Source: Paenibacillus sp. CC-CFT747
GTDB taxonomy: Bacteria > Bacillota > Bacilli > Paenibacillales > NBRC-103111
Assembly: GCA_030323305.1 (NCBI GenBank)
Contig: CP106741.1
Location: 935,001 to 999,000, forward strand
Reading direction: 5' to 3'
Length of the DNA stretch: 64,000 bases
In this document: positions 29,708-40,036 of the stretch, one piece after another
Position numbering within the stretch: the first letter of the stretch is position 1
How the letters are laid out: each line of letters begins with the position of its first letter
Position numbers and translations under genes: made by a program
The notes under the pieces: generated by a model
What the model was told of the DNA's origin: nothing
Database searches by the model: none
What the model saw: only the letters and a program-made list of their open reading frames with translations

Positions 29708-32700
29708 TTGAAGTGGAAATCGTTATCTAAGGTGCTGCTGTGCACTTCCTTGGCTGTTCCAGCCATGATCCCTGCAACAGGGAACGCCTATGCCGAGGAG
29801 CAAATCGAGTATGAGCCATTGACGGTTGCCAATGGCAGCTTTGAGCAAGCCGGACTGCCCGGCTGGACGATCAGTCCGGCCCTGCCTGTGACCGGCCTAG
29901 ACGTTCAGCAGCTTCAAACCCAAGCATTTTCCGGTACCAGCAGTATCAAGATCATCGACAACAACAATACGAAATCGCTCGACGTCTTCAGTGACCGCGT
30001 TCCCATAGTGGCCGGCCAGACTTACCGGATGACCGCCAAGGTTTTTGTAGAAGCGAAGAGCGTCAGGGGCTACTTGCGTTTCAAGAAGAGCGGCAGCAAT
30101 ACGGATTTGGCCGGCAGCGCCAACACCCAGCTCGTCAGCATCCAATCGTCGGGGAACGGCTGGCAGACCATGACAATTGAAGCCAAGGCACCGGAGGGGG
30201 CCGAGTTCGCCGAGCTTTCGTTTTATATGGGCGGCTCGGGCACCGGAACTGCCGCTTACATCGACGATGTCCGGCTGGAGCACAAGAAGGTGACGGAAGT
30301 TGCTCCCCTGGATTTGCCGTATGACGCACCTGTTCTGTTGGGAGATGCGGTGAAGATAGCCTTGTCCCAAGCAGCTGCTTATGGGACTGGCCCGGAGGGA
30401 CGCAATGAACAGTATGTCACCACCGTCGGCTCGCCTGTGGCCTTTCATGTGGTGGATGCCGTGACCGGGGAGAAGCTCTTCTCTCAGAACCTGCCTACCT
30501 CCGATACGGTGTGGGGAATCACCAAGGCAACGGACGGGAACATCTATTTCTGCTCCAACGGCGAGCTTTACCGCTACCTGGTCAACGAGCGCCGAATAGA
30601 AGCGCTAGGGCAGAACCCTTCTAATAAGCAAGTATTTGACCTGAAAGCCAGCTCGGACGGCAAGCTGTACGGCTCCACCTATTCCAATGTCAATCTGGGC
30701 CGGGTGTTCGAATACGACATTGCCACCGCCACCTTCCGTGACTTGGGTGTTATGAAAGAAGGCCAGCAGTACGCACGCGGCCTGGGTGTCACCGACAAGT
30801 ACGTATACGTCGGCATTGGTACTACGTCTTACGTGGTCCGGTACGACCGGAACACCGGCGAGATTACGGATATTCCGATCCCGGGCGTATCCGGCACCTC
30901 CGGCACGCTGTCCGAAATCAACATTTACGGCGGCAAACTGCTCGTCTACGGAGGCTCCAAGCTTCATGTACTCGATGAAGCGACCGGCGACTTTATCCGG
31001 ACGATCGATTTCCAAACCAAGGTTTCTCCCCCTCCCCTTATAATCCGGATCTGGTTTATTACAAGCTGAAAGGGGAGCTTTATACCTACAATCTGGCAAC
31101 CGACACAGTTGCCAAGGTAGAGGGCATTCCGGAGCTTCCGGATGATACCGCCATCAAGGCCCACGCCTGGGTCACTCCGGATTCCGGCAAGTTCGCCGGC
31201 AAGCAGGTGCTGGCCGGCATGGCCGCCTTCGGCGAATCGTTCCTGTACGACCCGGTCTCCAATGAGTATGAGGAGCATCTGGCCCAGGTTCCGCCTTCAC
31301 CTGCGGCCACAAACTCGCTCGAGGCGCACGGGGACTATGTGTATGCCGGCGGCTACCAGCGCGGCATGAGCATCTACGACACGAAAAGCGGTTCTTTTAT
31401 TTATAACAACCAGGGCTTCCATCAACCCGAAGGCATCGGCTTCCTGAATGACATCGTCTACTTCGGCACGTACACCGGCGCCAAAATGTACCGGCTGGAT
31501 ATGACCAAGCCGTTGAATGCTTCAGAGCTCGTCACCGGCAATCCGGGCCTGGCGGCCGATCTGGAGGACGAGCAGGACCGGCCATTCACGATGACGAGCG
31601 GCGACGGGCAGCTGTTCATCGGGACGTTCCCGACCTACGGCAAGCTGGGCGGCGCCCTCACGATTCTCAAGGAGCAGCCGGCTTCAGACGGGTCGGGAGG
31701 CGTAAGCATCCAGACGGAAACCTACCGCAATCTCGTTCCGAACCAAAGCTTGTTCGGCTTGGCTTACCTCAACGGCAAGGTGTACGGCGGCACCTCCCGC
31801 CTGGGAGGTCTTGGAATCGAGCCTACCGAAACGGAAGCGAAAATGTTCGTCTTCGATACGGCCACCAAGCAGATGTCGACCGCACCGTTCGTGCCGAGCA
31901 TACCGGGCGTTACCGGCAAGCTCAATGTCATTGGAGAGCTGTCGATCGGCCCCGACGGGCTGCTGTGGGGAATTGCGGATGAAACTATAAACAAAGCGGA
32001 CGGATCCGTCAGCCATTACAACGCCGTCTTGTTCGCTATGAATCCGGACACCCTGCAGGTTGTCAAGAGCAAGATCGTCACCCAGTCGCCGTTCAATACG
32101 AGCAAATACCGGCCGTATTACCTGCGCTGGGGCCCGGACGGTCTGCTCTACACGACCAGCGGCCGCCAGCTTTTTGCCGTCGATCCTGCCGATCTCCGGA
32201 CGAAGCAGATGGTGACCGGCACCGTAAACCTGATGACGCTCGGTTCGGACGGCAGCATCTACTACTCAGTCGGCTCCAAGCTTTACAAAATTCCGGTAAA
32301 GATTGACCATGCCACCACTCAAGTTGCGAACACACAGTTATCTATCGGGGAAACTACCGCGCTCTCCTCGGAGGTCTGGCTCGTGAACGGCCAGAAAGCG
32401 GCTTGGAACGGAGCGGCCGTCACCTATGTGTCGAGCCATCCGGATGTCGCCTCCGTGGACGGTAAGCAGCTTCAAGCGAATTCGGCCGGAACGGCAGAGG
32501 TTCGTGCCCAGATCACATTGGACGGCCGTACGGTCACCTCCGATCCGGTTTCCGTCCGTGTCTACCCGAACCGGTTTTCCGGTTTGATGTTTAACCCGGG
32601 CGGCCACGTGAAAGGCATGCTGAGCTTCGACACCCTGCAAAAGGGCCATGACATCAAAGTCGAGCTCTACGGCCCTAACGGCCTGATCGCTACGGAGACG

Positions 32701-32874
32701 GTTTCCGTTGACAAAACGGCCCCTGGCGCCTCCGGTGCTGCCGAGTACGATTTCTCCTTCAAGCCGAAGGATGTGGATTCGAACGCCGATCGCATCCAGT
32801 TGAAGGCATTCCGGGACGGCGAGCTGGTCAGCTTGTCTCCTTGGGTACCCCGTTCCGCTCCAGGCAAACAATAA
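29708..32874 (+). CDS. large secreted beta-propeller protein with CBM-like and Ig-like domains (frameshift)
   Basis: About 1,055 residues. It starts at TTG behind GGGAGGAGG. After a signal peptide (ending AYAEEQ) comes a CBM-like jelly roll (NGSFEQAGLPGWTIS to AYIDDVRLEHK). A long propeller-like region of repeated blades follows (DGNIYFCSNGELYRY, DGKLYGSTYSNVNLGRVFEY, DGLLWGIADE, DGLLYTTSGRQLFAVD). Near residues 880-960 there is a BIG2-like Ig domain (YVSSHPDVASVDGKQLQ), then a C-terminal beta domain. C5 at 31028-31032 lacks one C; restoring it joins TKVSPP to SPYNPDLVYYK. Probably glycan-binding or glycan-processing at the surface; no catalytic motif is recognised. Confidence 0.78.
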
Positions 32875-32943
32875 CCAAACGGGTTACCGCTTGGTCAGTC
32901 CGCTGGGACAGGACTACCTTCAATGCAAGGACTAACAATAAGA

Positions 32944-32977
32944 GACGGCGCTGGGGATTCCCGGCGCCGTCTTTTTC
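32944..32977 (+). terminator. intrinsic terminator
   Basis: Perfect 8-bp stem GACGGCGC/GCGCCGTC followed by TTTTTCC. Confidence 0.9.
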
Positions 32978-33071
32978 CTTATCGTCTGCTGCACATGCTT
33001 TAAAGGGGAGGTGCCGCTTTCCCCTTCCCTCCCCTCGCCTACTGGCTGCCTGTCCAACGGTCCTGCTGATT

Positions 33072-33752
33072 TTAGCCCGAGGTCTTCAGATGCCCCTTCA
33101 GCTCATGCAAGGTCGTGATCGTGCGAGGAAAGCTTCTCTCTTCCTCTTTCTTCTCCCGCTTTAGCCAAATGCCTCGTATGGAAAGAGCTTCACAAGGCTC
33201 GATGTCGGTGGCAAAATCATCCCCAATGTAAGTAAGCTCATGAAGACATAGCCCGGCTAGCTCCGCGGCCCGCTCGAATATTCGGGGATGGGGCTTCGAG
33301 GATCCGACCTCCTCCGAGGCGACCACGACTTCAAAATAATCCGCAATCCCCATCCGCTCAAGCTTCTGCCGCTGCTGGGTCCGATCCCCGTTGGTGATAA
33401 TCCCAAGACGGTTCCCTTTTAAGGCTTCCAGACACGGAATGACATCGTCAAAGGGCTTCCAATGGCTTTCGAAGCTCCTGACATACCACTGAAAATACTC
33501 CGCCGCGGCCTCCTCCTTCAGCCCTTCGGACAATTCTTTAATACGTTCCATCTGCTGCTGGCGGAAGGTCAGTTTCCCTTGTAAGAACCTGGTATAATGC
33601 TTCTTCCCGATCTGACACCACTCTTGATAGAATTCCGTCAGACCTGCCGTCAGTCCGAGGCGGGAACCGTGCTCCTGATGAAAAGCTTGAACGCCGAGAA
33701 ACTCCGCTCCTTTAAAATCCAGTAACGTCCCATCCAGATCAAAGAAAATCAT
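33072..33752 (-). CDS. HAD-family phosphatase
   Basis: A 226-residue haloacid-dehalogenase hydrolase of the YjjG type: motif I FFDLDGTLLD at residues 3-12, motif II ITNGD, motif III Lys within SSKPHPRIF and motif IV GDDFATDIE. The alpha-helical cap lies between I and II. Family members dephosphorylate nucleotides or sugar phosphates. Its ATG overlaps the GNAT stop (TTATGA), indicating coupling. Confidence 0.88.
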   Translation of the reverse strand: MIFFDLDGTLLDFKGAEFLGVQAFHQEHGSRLGLTAGLTEFYQEWCQIGKKHYTRFLQGKLTFRQQQMERIKELSEGLKEEAAAEYFQWYVRSFESHWKPFDDVIPCLEALKGNRLGIITNGDRTQQRQKLERMGIADYFEVVVASEEVGSSKPHPRIFERAAELAGLCLHELTYIGDDFATDIEPCEALSIRGIWLKREKKEEERSFPRTITTLHELKGHLKTSG

Positions 33753-34230
33753 AACGAGTTAAGCAGAAATTCCATTTTTCTGCTTCTCGTCGTCATTCCA
33801 ATGGATTCATAGAATAGAATGGCTGATTGGTTTGGCTCGGAGACTCCCAGTTCGACACTGTCCACCTTCAAGCTCTTCCCCAAGTCCAAAACGTACTGCA
33901 TCAGGCATCTTCCGATCCCCTGCTTTCGGTTGGTTTCCGCCACGCACAAACTCTTAATATATAGAACCTTTCTCGCATTCACAAAGGAATTTTCGATGAC
34001 CTCCTCTTCCTTCGCCCCAATCACTCCGGTAAGCTCAACACCCGCGTCCGCTACAAAAATATGCTGCTTGGAATCCTGGAGCTGGCCTGCAAAAAAGCTT
34101 CCTCCACCGGAGTCGGGTTCTCTTTATACAAATCCGGTCTTTCGTTAACATGCCAATCGTGAACCTGCCGGAACAAAGGCAGCAGAGATTCGTAATTGCT
34201 TGGTTGAGCCGCACGTATCGAGATGTTCAT
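33749..34230 (-). CDS. GNAT acetyltransferase (frameshift)
   Basis: A 160-residue GNAT after restoring one T in the run at 34091-34096. The corrected protein starts MNISIRAAQPSNYESLLPLF and continues through VEEAFFAGQLQDSKQHIFVA to the acetyl-CoA loop SLCVAETNRKQGIGRCLMQY and the SAILFYESIGM motif. It is upstream of and coupled to the HAD phosphatase. Substrate unknown. Confidence 0.8.
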
Positions 34231-34384
34231 GGGTCTCCCCTCCTCTAAGCTCTTAACTTTAAGCCATTATCTAGGAATTCGACGAAAGCGTAGAACCCCC
34301 TTTTTATGGAAGACAACGGGGGCCAAGGGTCCTCACCGGTCCTGATAGCTTGCTTTTCCAAAAAGGCCCTTTTCAAAAATGGGA

Positions 34385-34436
34385 TTGACAATTAATGGAT
34401 TTCAGCATATTGTAACTTTGAGTGAGTAATTCACTC
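34385..34436 (+). promoter_or_regulatory. promoter with overlapping TetR-type operator
   Basis: TTGACA (34385-34390), 17 bases, TATTGT (34408-34413). Starting just past the -10 box, at the expected transcription start, is a perfect 6-bp inverted repeat, GAGTGAGTAATTCACTC (34420-34436). It most likely binds the TetR protein encoded at the end of this two-gene unit. Confidence 0.72.
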
Positions 34437-34469
34437 ATTACTAATCCGTAATCCAAAGGAGCTGCTATT

Positions 34470-35546
34470 ATGAGTAAAACCAATGTCTTGCCGGATCTTT
34501 TAATGCGGAAATTCAATCAGCGTAAAAACGCCCGCAAGCTTCGTTTGACCTCACCGGACGGAATCGCGGAGAACCGGTATGTCTTAATCGGAGGCATCGA
34601 ACAATGGATCTCGATACGCGGGGAAGATCGCCGCAATCCCATTCTCCTCCTCATTCACGGGGGTCCGGCCTCCTCTTATTCCATCTTCAGCCCCTTGCTT
34701 CGCTCGTGGGAGAAGCATTTTACTATCGTGCAGTGGGACCAGCGCGGAGCGGGCAAAACTTTTGGAAAGCACGGCAGGGAGGGCACCGGTGAGATTTCCT
34801 TCGATCGGCTCGTCCAGGATGGGCTCGAAGTGGCGCAATACTTGCTTCACACGCTTCAGCAGGATAAATTGATCCTTCTCGGCAGCTCGGTAGGGAGCGT
34901 TATCGGCATCCAGATGGCCAAACGCCGACCGGAGCTGTTCCATGCCTATGTAGGAACGGACCAGAACGTCAACCCCGAAGGACACCGGCTGTCGTACCGG
35001 TTGAATTTGGAGGGGCTCCGCAAGGCCCGCTGCGTCAAAGGCATCCGGCTCTTCGAGCAAATCGGGCCCGACCCTTCCCGGTGGAGCCTGGAGGAGTTCG
35101 ACCGCAAGAATCGCTGGATGGTCAAAGTCATCACGCCCGCTCCCAACATGATCATGGATCTCATCCTGCCTTCGATGATGGCTTCGCCGAATCATTCCTT
35201 TCGGGACATTCTCGCTTATATCCAAGGCATGACTTACTCGCTTGGGCAATTGTATGACGAGCTAATTTCCTTTGACGCCCGCAAGCTCGGAACCCGGTAC
35301 GAGCTCCCGTATTTTATCTTCCAGGGAGATACCGATTGGGTTACGCCGGTTGAGCCAGCGCAAAGCTTTTTCGAGGACATCGAGGCGCCTCACAAGGAAT
35401 TCGCGCTCGTTCCGAATGCCGGACATCTCGCCTGTTTCGCCCGCCCCGAATCGTTTCTCGAGCTGCTGCTTCAGCGTGTCCTTCCAGTGATCCAGACGTC
35501 CGGCCGGCCGCGGACGGGGACTTGCCCGGTCCCGCATGTGATATAA
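34470..35546 (+). CDS. alpha/beta hydrolase, proline-iminopeptidase-like
   Basis: A 358-residue cytoplasmic hydrolase. The oxyanion motif is LLIHGGPASSYS, then WDQRGAGKTFGK (the DQRG signature of proline iminopeptidases and epoxide hydrolases), the nucleophile elbow GSSVGSVIG, the acid in QGDTDWVTP and the His in VPNAGHLACF. AAAGGAG precedes the ATG. It is followed 36 bases later by a TetR gene, and the shared promoter carries a likely TetR operator. Substrate unknown. Confidence 0.85.
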   Translation: MSKTNVLPDLLMRKFNQRKNARKLRLTSPDGIAENRYVLIGGIEQWISIRGEDRRNPILLLIHGGPASSYSIFSPLLRSWEKHFTIVQWDQRGAGKTFGKHGREGTGEISFDRLVQDGLEVAQYLLHTLQQDKLILLGSSVGSVIGIQMAKRRPELFHAYVGTDQNVNPEGHRLSYRLNLEGLRKARCVKGIRLFEQIGPDPSRWSLEEFDRKNRWMVKVITPAPNMIMDLILPSMMASPNHSFRDILAYIQGMTYSLGQLYDELISFDARKLGTRYELPYFIFQGDTDWVTPVEPAQSFFEDIEAPHKEFALVPNAGHLACFARPESFLELLLQRVLPVIQTSGRPRTGTCPVPHVI

Positions 35547-35582
35547 TGGGAGCAACCCTATCCATGAACGGAGCTTGAATTC

Positions 35583-36173
35583 ATGTCTCCCCTAACCAAA
35601 AAGCAGTTGGATCAAATTCGTGACGAACGCACGGCTCAGATCAAGCAAGCGGCGCTGAAGGTCTTCGCCCGTTACGGATTCCTCCGGACGAAGACGAGCA
35701 TGATCGCTTCGGCCGCAGGCATCAGCGAAGGCCTCATCTACCGTTACTTTGAATCCAAAGACAAGCTATACGCGACGATCGTTCAAGAGCTTATGGATGC
35801 CGCGGCAAGCGAGATCGAGGACAGCCGTCAGCTGCCCGGTACGCCCTACGAGCAGATCAAGGCATTGACCCGGAATATGCTGGACGAAGAGAACAAATTC
35901 GCCTTCATGCTCGTTCTCCAAGCGCGAAAGTCGGACGATCTCCTGCCGGAGATCGCGCAAATCCTCGAACACTATTCCATCGATTCGATGATCGACCGGC
36001 TCCTGCCCCTCTTCGTCCATGGCCAGGAGATGGGCGAATTCGCCGCCGGGGACCCCCGGCAGCTGCTCTGCTGGTACTTCTCCGTTGTCAACAGTCTTAT
36101 CCTGCAGGAGCAAGGCGACGAGGAATATGGGTTCCCGGACGTGGACATCCTCCTGCGAATGCTGACCAAATAA
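35583..36173 (+). CDS. TetR-family regulator
   Basis: A 196-residue TetR repressor. The N-terminal helix-turn-helix is AALKVFARYGFLRTKTSMIA followed by GISEGLIYRYFESKDKLYA; the C-terminal ligand domain is all-helical. A shortened ribosome binding site (GGAGC) lies upstream. It is the second gene of a unit with the hydrolase and probably represses itself and that gene through the operator at 34420-34436. Confidence 0.9.
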   Translation: MSPLTKKQLDQIRDERTAQIKQAALKVFARYGFLRTKTSMIASAAGISEGLIYRYFESKDKLYATIVQELMDAAASEIEDSRQLPGTPYEQIKALTRNMLDEENKFAFMLVLQARKSDDLLPEIAQILEHYSIDSMIDRLLPLFVHGQEMGEFAAGDPRQLLCWYFSVVNSLILQEQGDEEYGFPDVDILLRMLTK

Positions 36174-36176
36174 AAA

Positions 36177-36206
36177 AGAACCGCAATCGCATGCGGTTCT
36201 TTTATC
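36177..36206. terminator. bidirectional terminator between TetR and helveticin-like genes
   Basis: Perfect 10-bp stem AAGAACCGCA/TGCGGTTCTT, with TTTT on the plus side and T6 on the minus side. Confidence 0.88.
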
Positions 36207-36235
36207 GCCTTATGACACCTGGTCGGAAGAAGCTA

Positions 36236-37203
36236 TTAAAAAATACTATCCGAAACGTAATAAATCTTCTGGGTATTCTGCTTATTGACCGGGTCGGTCA
36301 CGATCGTGAAATACACATTGCCATTCTTCGTTTGGACCCCTTCGATTTCGTGGGTTCCCACATTGGTTATCTTCACGAGGGTCTGGTAGGCTCCGGTGTT
36401 GGACATCCTGGCGATCTGCGGGGTATCTCCTTCCGCGCCGCCGGACGTATAAATTTCCGTTTTATCCAGCATATCCAATCCTTGGAAGGAACCGTTCGGC
36501 CGGACGATATCGCTGCCGGACTGGGTAAAGCTCGTGATGCAGGCACTGGCTGCCGCCGCGCTGTCCAGTCTTACCTGGTCGGTGCCGTCCAGCAGCTGGT
36601 TCAAGGCCACCGTATCGTAAATGGACCAAGTGACCGTTCCCTCTTTTGTTTGTACACGGAAAATGGTATAGAGGCTGTTGCCGCCCCCATCCACCCGGTA
36701 GGTTTCCCTAGACTTGTACCGGTCTCATTCGCGTAATTCATATACGTGAACCGGGGAAGATCCGTATAATCCACCGTTGTGCCGGGCGAGTATTGCAGTC
36801 GGGCTACCTGGAGCGACCAGTTGTACGTAGTGGTGGGGTCCGCTTTGGAGCTGAAATAGAAGTAATTGATATTGTTGTAGGTATACATATCCAAGGTCTG
36901 GCAGTGGCCCGAATTCGTAACGGTCATTTCATCCACGTATGTAGCGTCATTTCCATTTATAAGCAGCCGGGAAAGATAGCACGTTCCGCCGGAGCGCTGG
37001 GTTACATAAACATACGAAGAAGCAATGTAAGCTTTTTGAACGGCCGCGTTGTGATTAAGCCCTTTGAGGTTATAGGCCAAGGTGGCGGAAGCACTTACCG
37101 TTTTGGCAGATGTAGCGGCTAAAACGGGCATGACCGACATACCGAGCAGAAGAATGGTGAGAACAAGGGATGTAAACGTTTTCCACTTTCGGTTTGGTAA
37201 CAT
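36236..37203 (-). CDS. helveticin J-family secreted protein, copy 1 (frameshift)
   Basis: Likely class III bacteriocin-type protein (helveticin J fold). The 322-residue protein has a Sec signal peptide (MLPNRKWKTF to MPVLAA) and the family pattern: SYVYVTQRSGGTCYLSR, GHCQTLDMY, WSLQVARLQY, FTYMNYANETG, GSFQGLDML and THEIEGVQTKNGNVYF. One G is missing at 36706-36708; restoring it gives exactly the length of copy 2. GGAGGG precedes the start. I count about 43 differences from copy 2, mostly in the signal peptide and at charged surface positions. No dedicated exporter or immunity gene is adjacent. Killing activity is inferred from the family only. Confidence 0.75.
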
Positions 37204-37444
37204 GCGGATCCCTCCATTAGGTTTGGGTTGATACCCTTGCATTCCTGCATCGTTCCATAAGCTCCATGATTCTACCGGCCAGGACCACCTCCTTAGTGGA
37301 ATCTTCGTTACATTCAACGTACCAGATCGTTCCGTTCTAACGGGTCTTGTTAAAATTCGGTTCATGCGGTAAAGGCCGCCGATCTTGACTCGGCAGCCTG
37401 TGGAGGTATTCTTTCTTTGTGAGCCCCTTAGGATGAAACAGAGA

Positions 37445-38413
37445 TTAGAAGATACTATCCGAAACGTAATAGATTTTCTGGGTGTTCTGCTTGTTGACCG
37501 GGTCGGTCACAATCGTGAAATACACTTTGCCGTTCTTGGTTTGAACCCCTTCAATTTCGTGGGTTCCCACATTGGTTATCTTCACAAGGGTCTTGTAGGC
37601 ACCGCTATTCGACATCTTGGCGATCTTAGGAGTCTGTCCTTCCGCTCCGCCGGACGTATAGATTTCCGTTTTATCCAGCATATCCAGACCTTGGAAGGAA
37701 CCATTGGGCCGGACGATATTGCTGCCGGACTGCGTGAAGCTGGTGATGCAGGCGCTCCTTGCCGCGGCACTGTCCAGTCTTACCTGTTCGTTACTGTCCA
37801 GCAGTCGGTTCAAGGCCACCGTATCATAGATCGACCAAGTGACCGTTCCCTCTTTTGTTTGGACGCGGAAAATGGTATAAAGGCTGTTGCCGCCTCCATC
37901 CACCCGATACGTCTCCCCTAATCTGGTGCCGGATTTATTCGCGTAATTCATATAGGTGAACCGGTGAAGATCCGTATAATCCACCGTCGCGCCGGGCGAG
38001 TACTTAAGTCTGGCTACCTGGAGCGACCAATTATAATCGGTGGAGGAATCCGCTTTGGAACTGAAATAGAAATAGTTGGTATCCTTGTAAGTATACATAT
38101 CCAAAGTTTGGCAGTGGCCGGTGTTGGTAACCTTCATTTCATCCACATAGTTCGCGTCGTTTCCGTTAATCTTCAATCTGGAAAGATAGCACGTTCCTCC
38201 GGACCGCTGGGTTACGTAAACATAAGTGGAAGCGATGTAGGCTTTCTGGACGGCCGCATTATGCTTAAGCCCCTTGAGATTATAGGCCAGAGTGGCGGAA
38301 GCGTTTACCGTTCTGGCGGGCGAAGCGGCAAAGACGGGCATGACCGACATACCGAACAGAAGAATGGCGACAAGAAACGATGTAAGCATTTTCAATTTCC
38401 GGTTTGGCAACAT
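37445..38413 (-). CDS. helveticin J-family secreted protein, copy 2
   Basis: Intact tandem paralogue of copy 1, 322 residues, with its own GGAGGG ribosome binding site and signal peptide (ending MPVFAA). The middle and C-terminal parts are nearly identical to copy 1 (TIFRVQTKEGTVTWSIYDTV, KIYYVSDSIF at the end). Three cysteines (in GGTCY, GHCQT, SACIT) are conserved in both. A gap of about 240 bases separates the copies and gives each room for its own promoter. Compared with helveticin J the order of motifs is the same, but a signal peptide is added, so it is probably secreted by Sec. Confidence 0.78.
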   Translation of the reverse strand: MLPNRKLKMLTSFLVAILLFGMSVMPVFAASPARTVNASATLAYNLKGLKHNAAVQKAYIASTYVYVTQRSGGTCYLSRLKINGNDANYVDEMKVTNTGHCQTLDMYTYKDTNYFYFSSKADSSTDYNWSLQVARLKYSPGATVDYTDLHRFTYMNYANKSGTRLGETYRVDGGGNSLYTIFRVQTKEGTVTWSIYDTVALNRLLDSNEQVRLDSAAARSACITSFTQSGSNIVRPNGSFQGLDMLDKTEIYTSGGAEGQTPKIAKMSNSGAYKTLVKITNVGTHEIEGVQTKNGKVYFTIVTDPVNKQNTQKIYYVSDSIF

Positions 38414-38638
38414 TTGTCCCTCCATTATGATTGGAATAATTATCCTTACCCTCTGCTCCTTAGTCTTAATCCACGAGCTCATAACGTAATGATGATCGAA
38501 ACCGCTATCCCCTCCTCCCAGCTGTTTCTACTAACACTTATATAAACGGATTAATTTTACGCGTTCTGACGCAGGATTCGACTATTAGAGCAACATCAAC
38601 CTTCCACCCTCCCGCGGCAAACCAAACGGCCAAGTGGC

Positions 38639-39070
38639 CTAGAGTCTTTTCGAGAACCGAAACCCGGAAACCATATAACCTAATTGCTTGTAGAATTCAT
38701 GTGCATGCTCCCGTTCCGGTCTGTTGCCGCTGGTGAGAACCATTGCTTTTGCTCCGATTTCTCCAGCCCATTTCTCCCCTTGCCTAAGCAGGGCTCTCCC
38801 TATGCCCTGCCCCCTATACTCGGTCTTGGTAACCATTGCGGATATTTGAACGACCGGATCATCCTCTTCATAGCTGTAAAGCAAACGAAGGCCGATCATG
38901 CCTGCTATCTTCCCCTCCCGTTCCGCTACAAAGGTCCGATACTGGGGAATCGAGCTTATGGCCTCAAGCCTCTTTTGCATCTGTTCCTTAGAGGCAGCAT
39001 GACCAAGATCCGTCATTAGCTCGGTTATCTCGTCAAGGTCCCTTGAGACATACTTTCTAATCGTTACCAT
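38639..39070 (-). CDS. GNAT acetyltransferase
   Basis: A 143-residue GNAT: VTIRKYVSRDLDEITELM, acetyl-CoA loop ISAMVTKTEYRGQGIGRALL and the C-terminal AHEFYKQLGYMVSGFRFSK. The frame is uninterrupted. It is the downstream neighbour of the Nudix gene on the same strand. Similar short GNATs acetylate small amines or antibiotics; substrate unknown. Confidence 0.88.
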   Translation of the reverse strand: MVTIRKYVSRDLDEITELMTDLGHAASKEQMQKRLEAISSIPQYRTFVAEREGKIAGMIGLRLLYSYEEDDPVVQISAMVTKTEYRGQGIGRALLRQGEKWAGEIGAKAMVLTSGNRPEREHAHEFYKQLGYMVSGFRFSKRL

Positions 39071-39107
39071 CGTTAATCACCACTTTTTAATAAAAATGAA
39101 ATAGCCT

Positions 39108-39550
39108 CTAGTTAAACAAAGACAAGGGATAAGCCGTTCCGACCAGAAGGTTCTCCGCGATCTGCCTAATAACAGCCTCTCCCCGCAGCTCGTACCGGCC
39201 CGGAATCAACAGCTCCGACAGCGTAACCCACTGGCTGTCACGGATCATTCCCTCTTCCAATTGAAGAGAACCCCTGTAATCTTACCGATAAAATGAAACA
39301 TCACGACATGATGATTCGTGCTGCTAATAAACGAGTAAACGCCGGTCGTTCCCGTAAGCTCGATTTCATAACCGGATTCTTCCTTTGCCTCCCTTCGTGC
39401 AGCAGTCCGAATATCCTCCCCTGGTTCCACACACCCTCCAGGAAAATTCCATTGGTTGCGAACGGTGGGCTTGTTTTCCTGCAGGATAAGAACCTTATCG
39501 TCTTGAAGAATCGATACACAAGCAACCAATACAGTTCCGGATGGATTCAT
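39108..39550 (-). CDS. Nudix hydrolase (frameshift)
   Basis: Pyrophosphohydrolase of the Nudix superfamily. The Nudix box runs GGCVEPGEDIRTAARREAKE then ESG, at about residues 38-60. The frame breaks at 39271-39274 (one C missing on the plus strand). Restoring it extends the protein to 147 residues with GSLQLEEGMIRDSQWVTLSE and a natural stop. AAAAAGGAGGGG precedes ATG. Likely clears a nucleoside diphosphate derivative; substrate unknown. Confidence 0.82.
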
Positions 39551-39586
39551 CGCGCAGCCCCTCCTTTTTAGTTTCTTACTATCCTT

Positions 39587-39730
39587 CTATGGCCTGCCCT
39601 TGCAGGTGTCCTGCCCGACATCCTCTGTAAACCACTCACCGGTCAAGGAGTGAATGATCGTCGTTATTTTATGTACGACTGCGTGACCCGATCTACCAGG
39701 TCTTTCATATAGGTTAATCGAAAAATCCAT
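39587..39730 (-). CDS. small hypothetical ORF upstream of the Nudix gene
   Basis: A 47-codon frame beginning MDFSINLYERPGRS behind GGAGGAAAG; the same frame is open further upstream to 39913. No recognised domain. It ends 36 bases before the Nudix start, so it could be cotranscribed. Weak support: it may be non-coding. Confidence 0.3.
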   Translation of the reverse strand: MDFSINLYERPGRSGHAVVHKITTIIHSLTGEWFTEDVGQDTCKGRP

Positions 39731-39926
39731 CTTTCCTCCTATGTCCTCAAAAATCTTCGTTCCCTTTATTCCCCATACGTGTCGGTAAAACAGTCGCAGA
39801 TATGGTGACAATTCCTCTTGCCAAATCCTTCCCCGTCCACTTCCATTCCAAAATGGGCCAGGAGAACCTATCATTTTCGATACTTGTCCCCATGGAAAAG
39901 AAAACGGGGTCATTTACAATCGTTTT

Positions 39927-39962
39927 ACTAGTACCTTCAAAGTTACCGGAAAAGGCACTAGT
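39927..39962. repeat. dispersed motif forming a hairpin
   Basis: ACTAGTACCTT on the left and AAAGGCACTAGT on the right form a stem around an AAGTTACCGG-containing loop. The right half is the dispersed motif (minus strand CTAGTGCCTTTTCCGGTAAC). It lies just before the subtilase gene. Confidence 0.5.
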
Positions 39963-40036
39963 TAGATTCTCCGTCGCACCGTTTCCTCTTTCATCCAGAC
40001 TATTCTATGTGCCGAAAGGAGACAAGTCATTTGATT

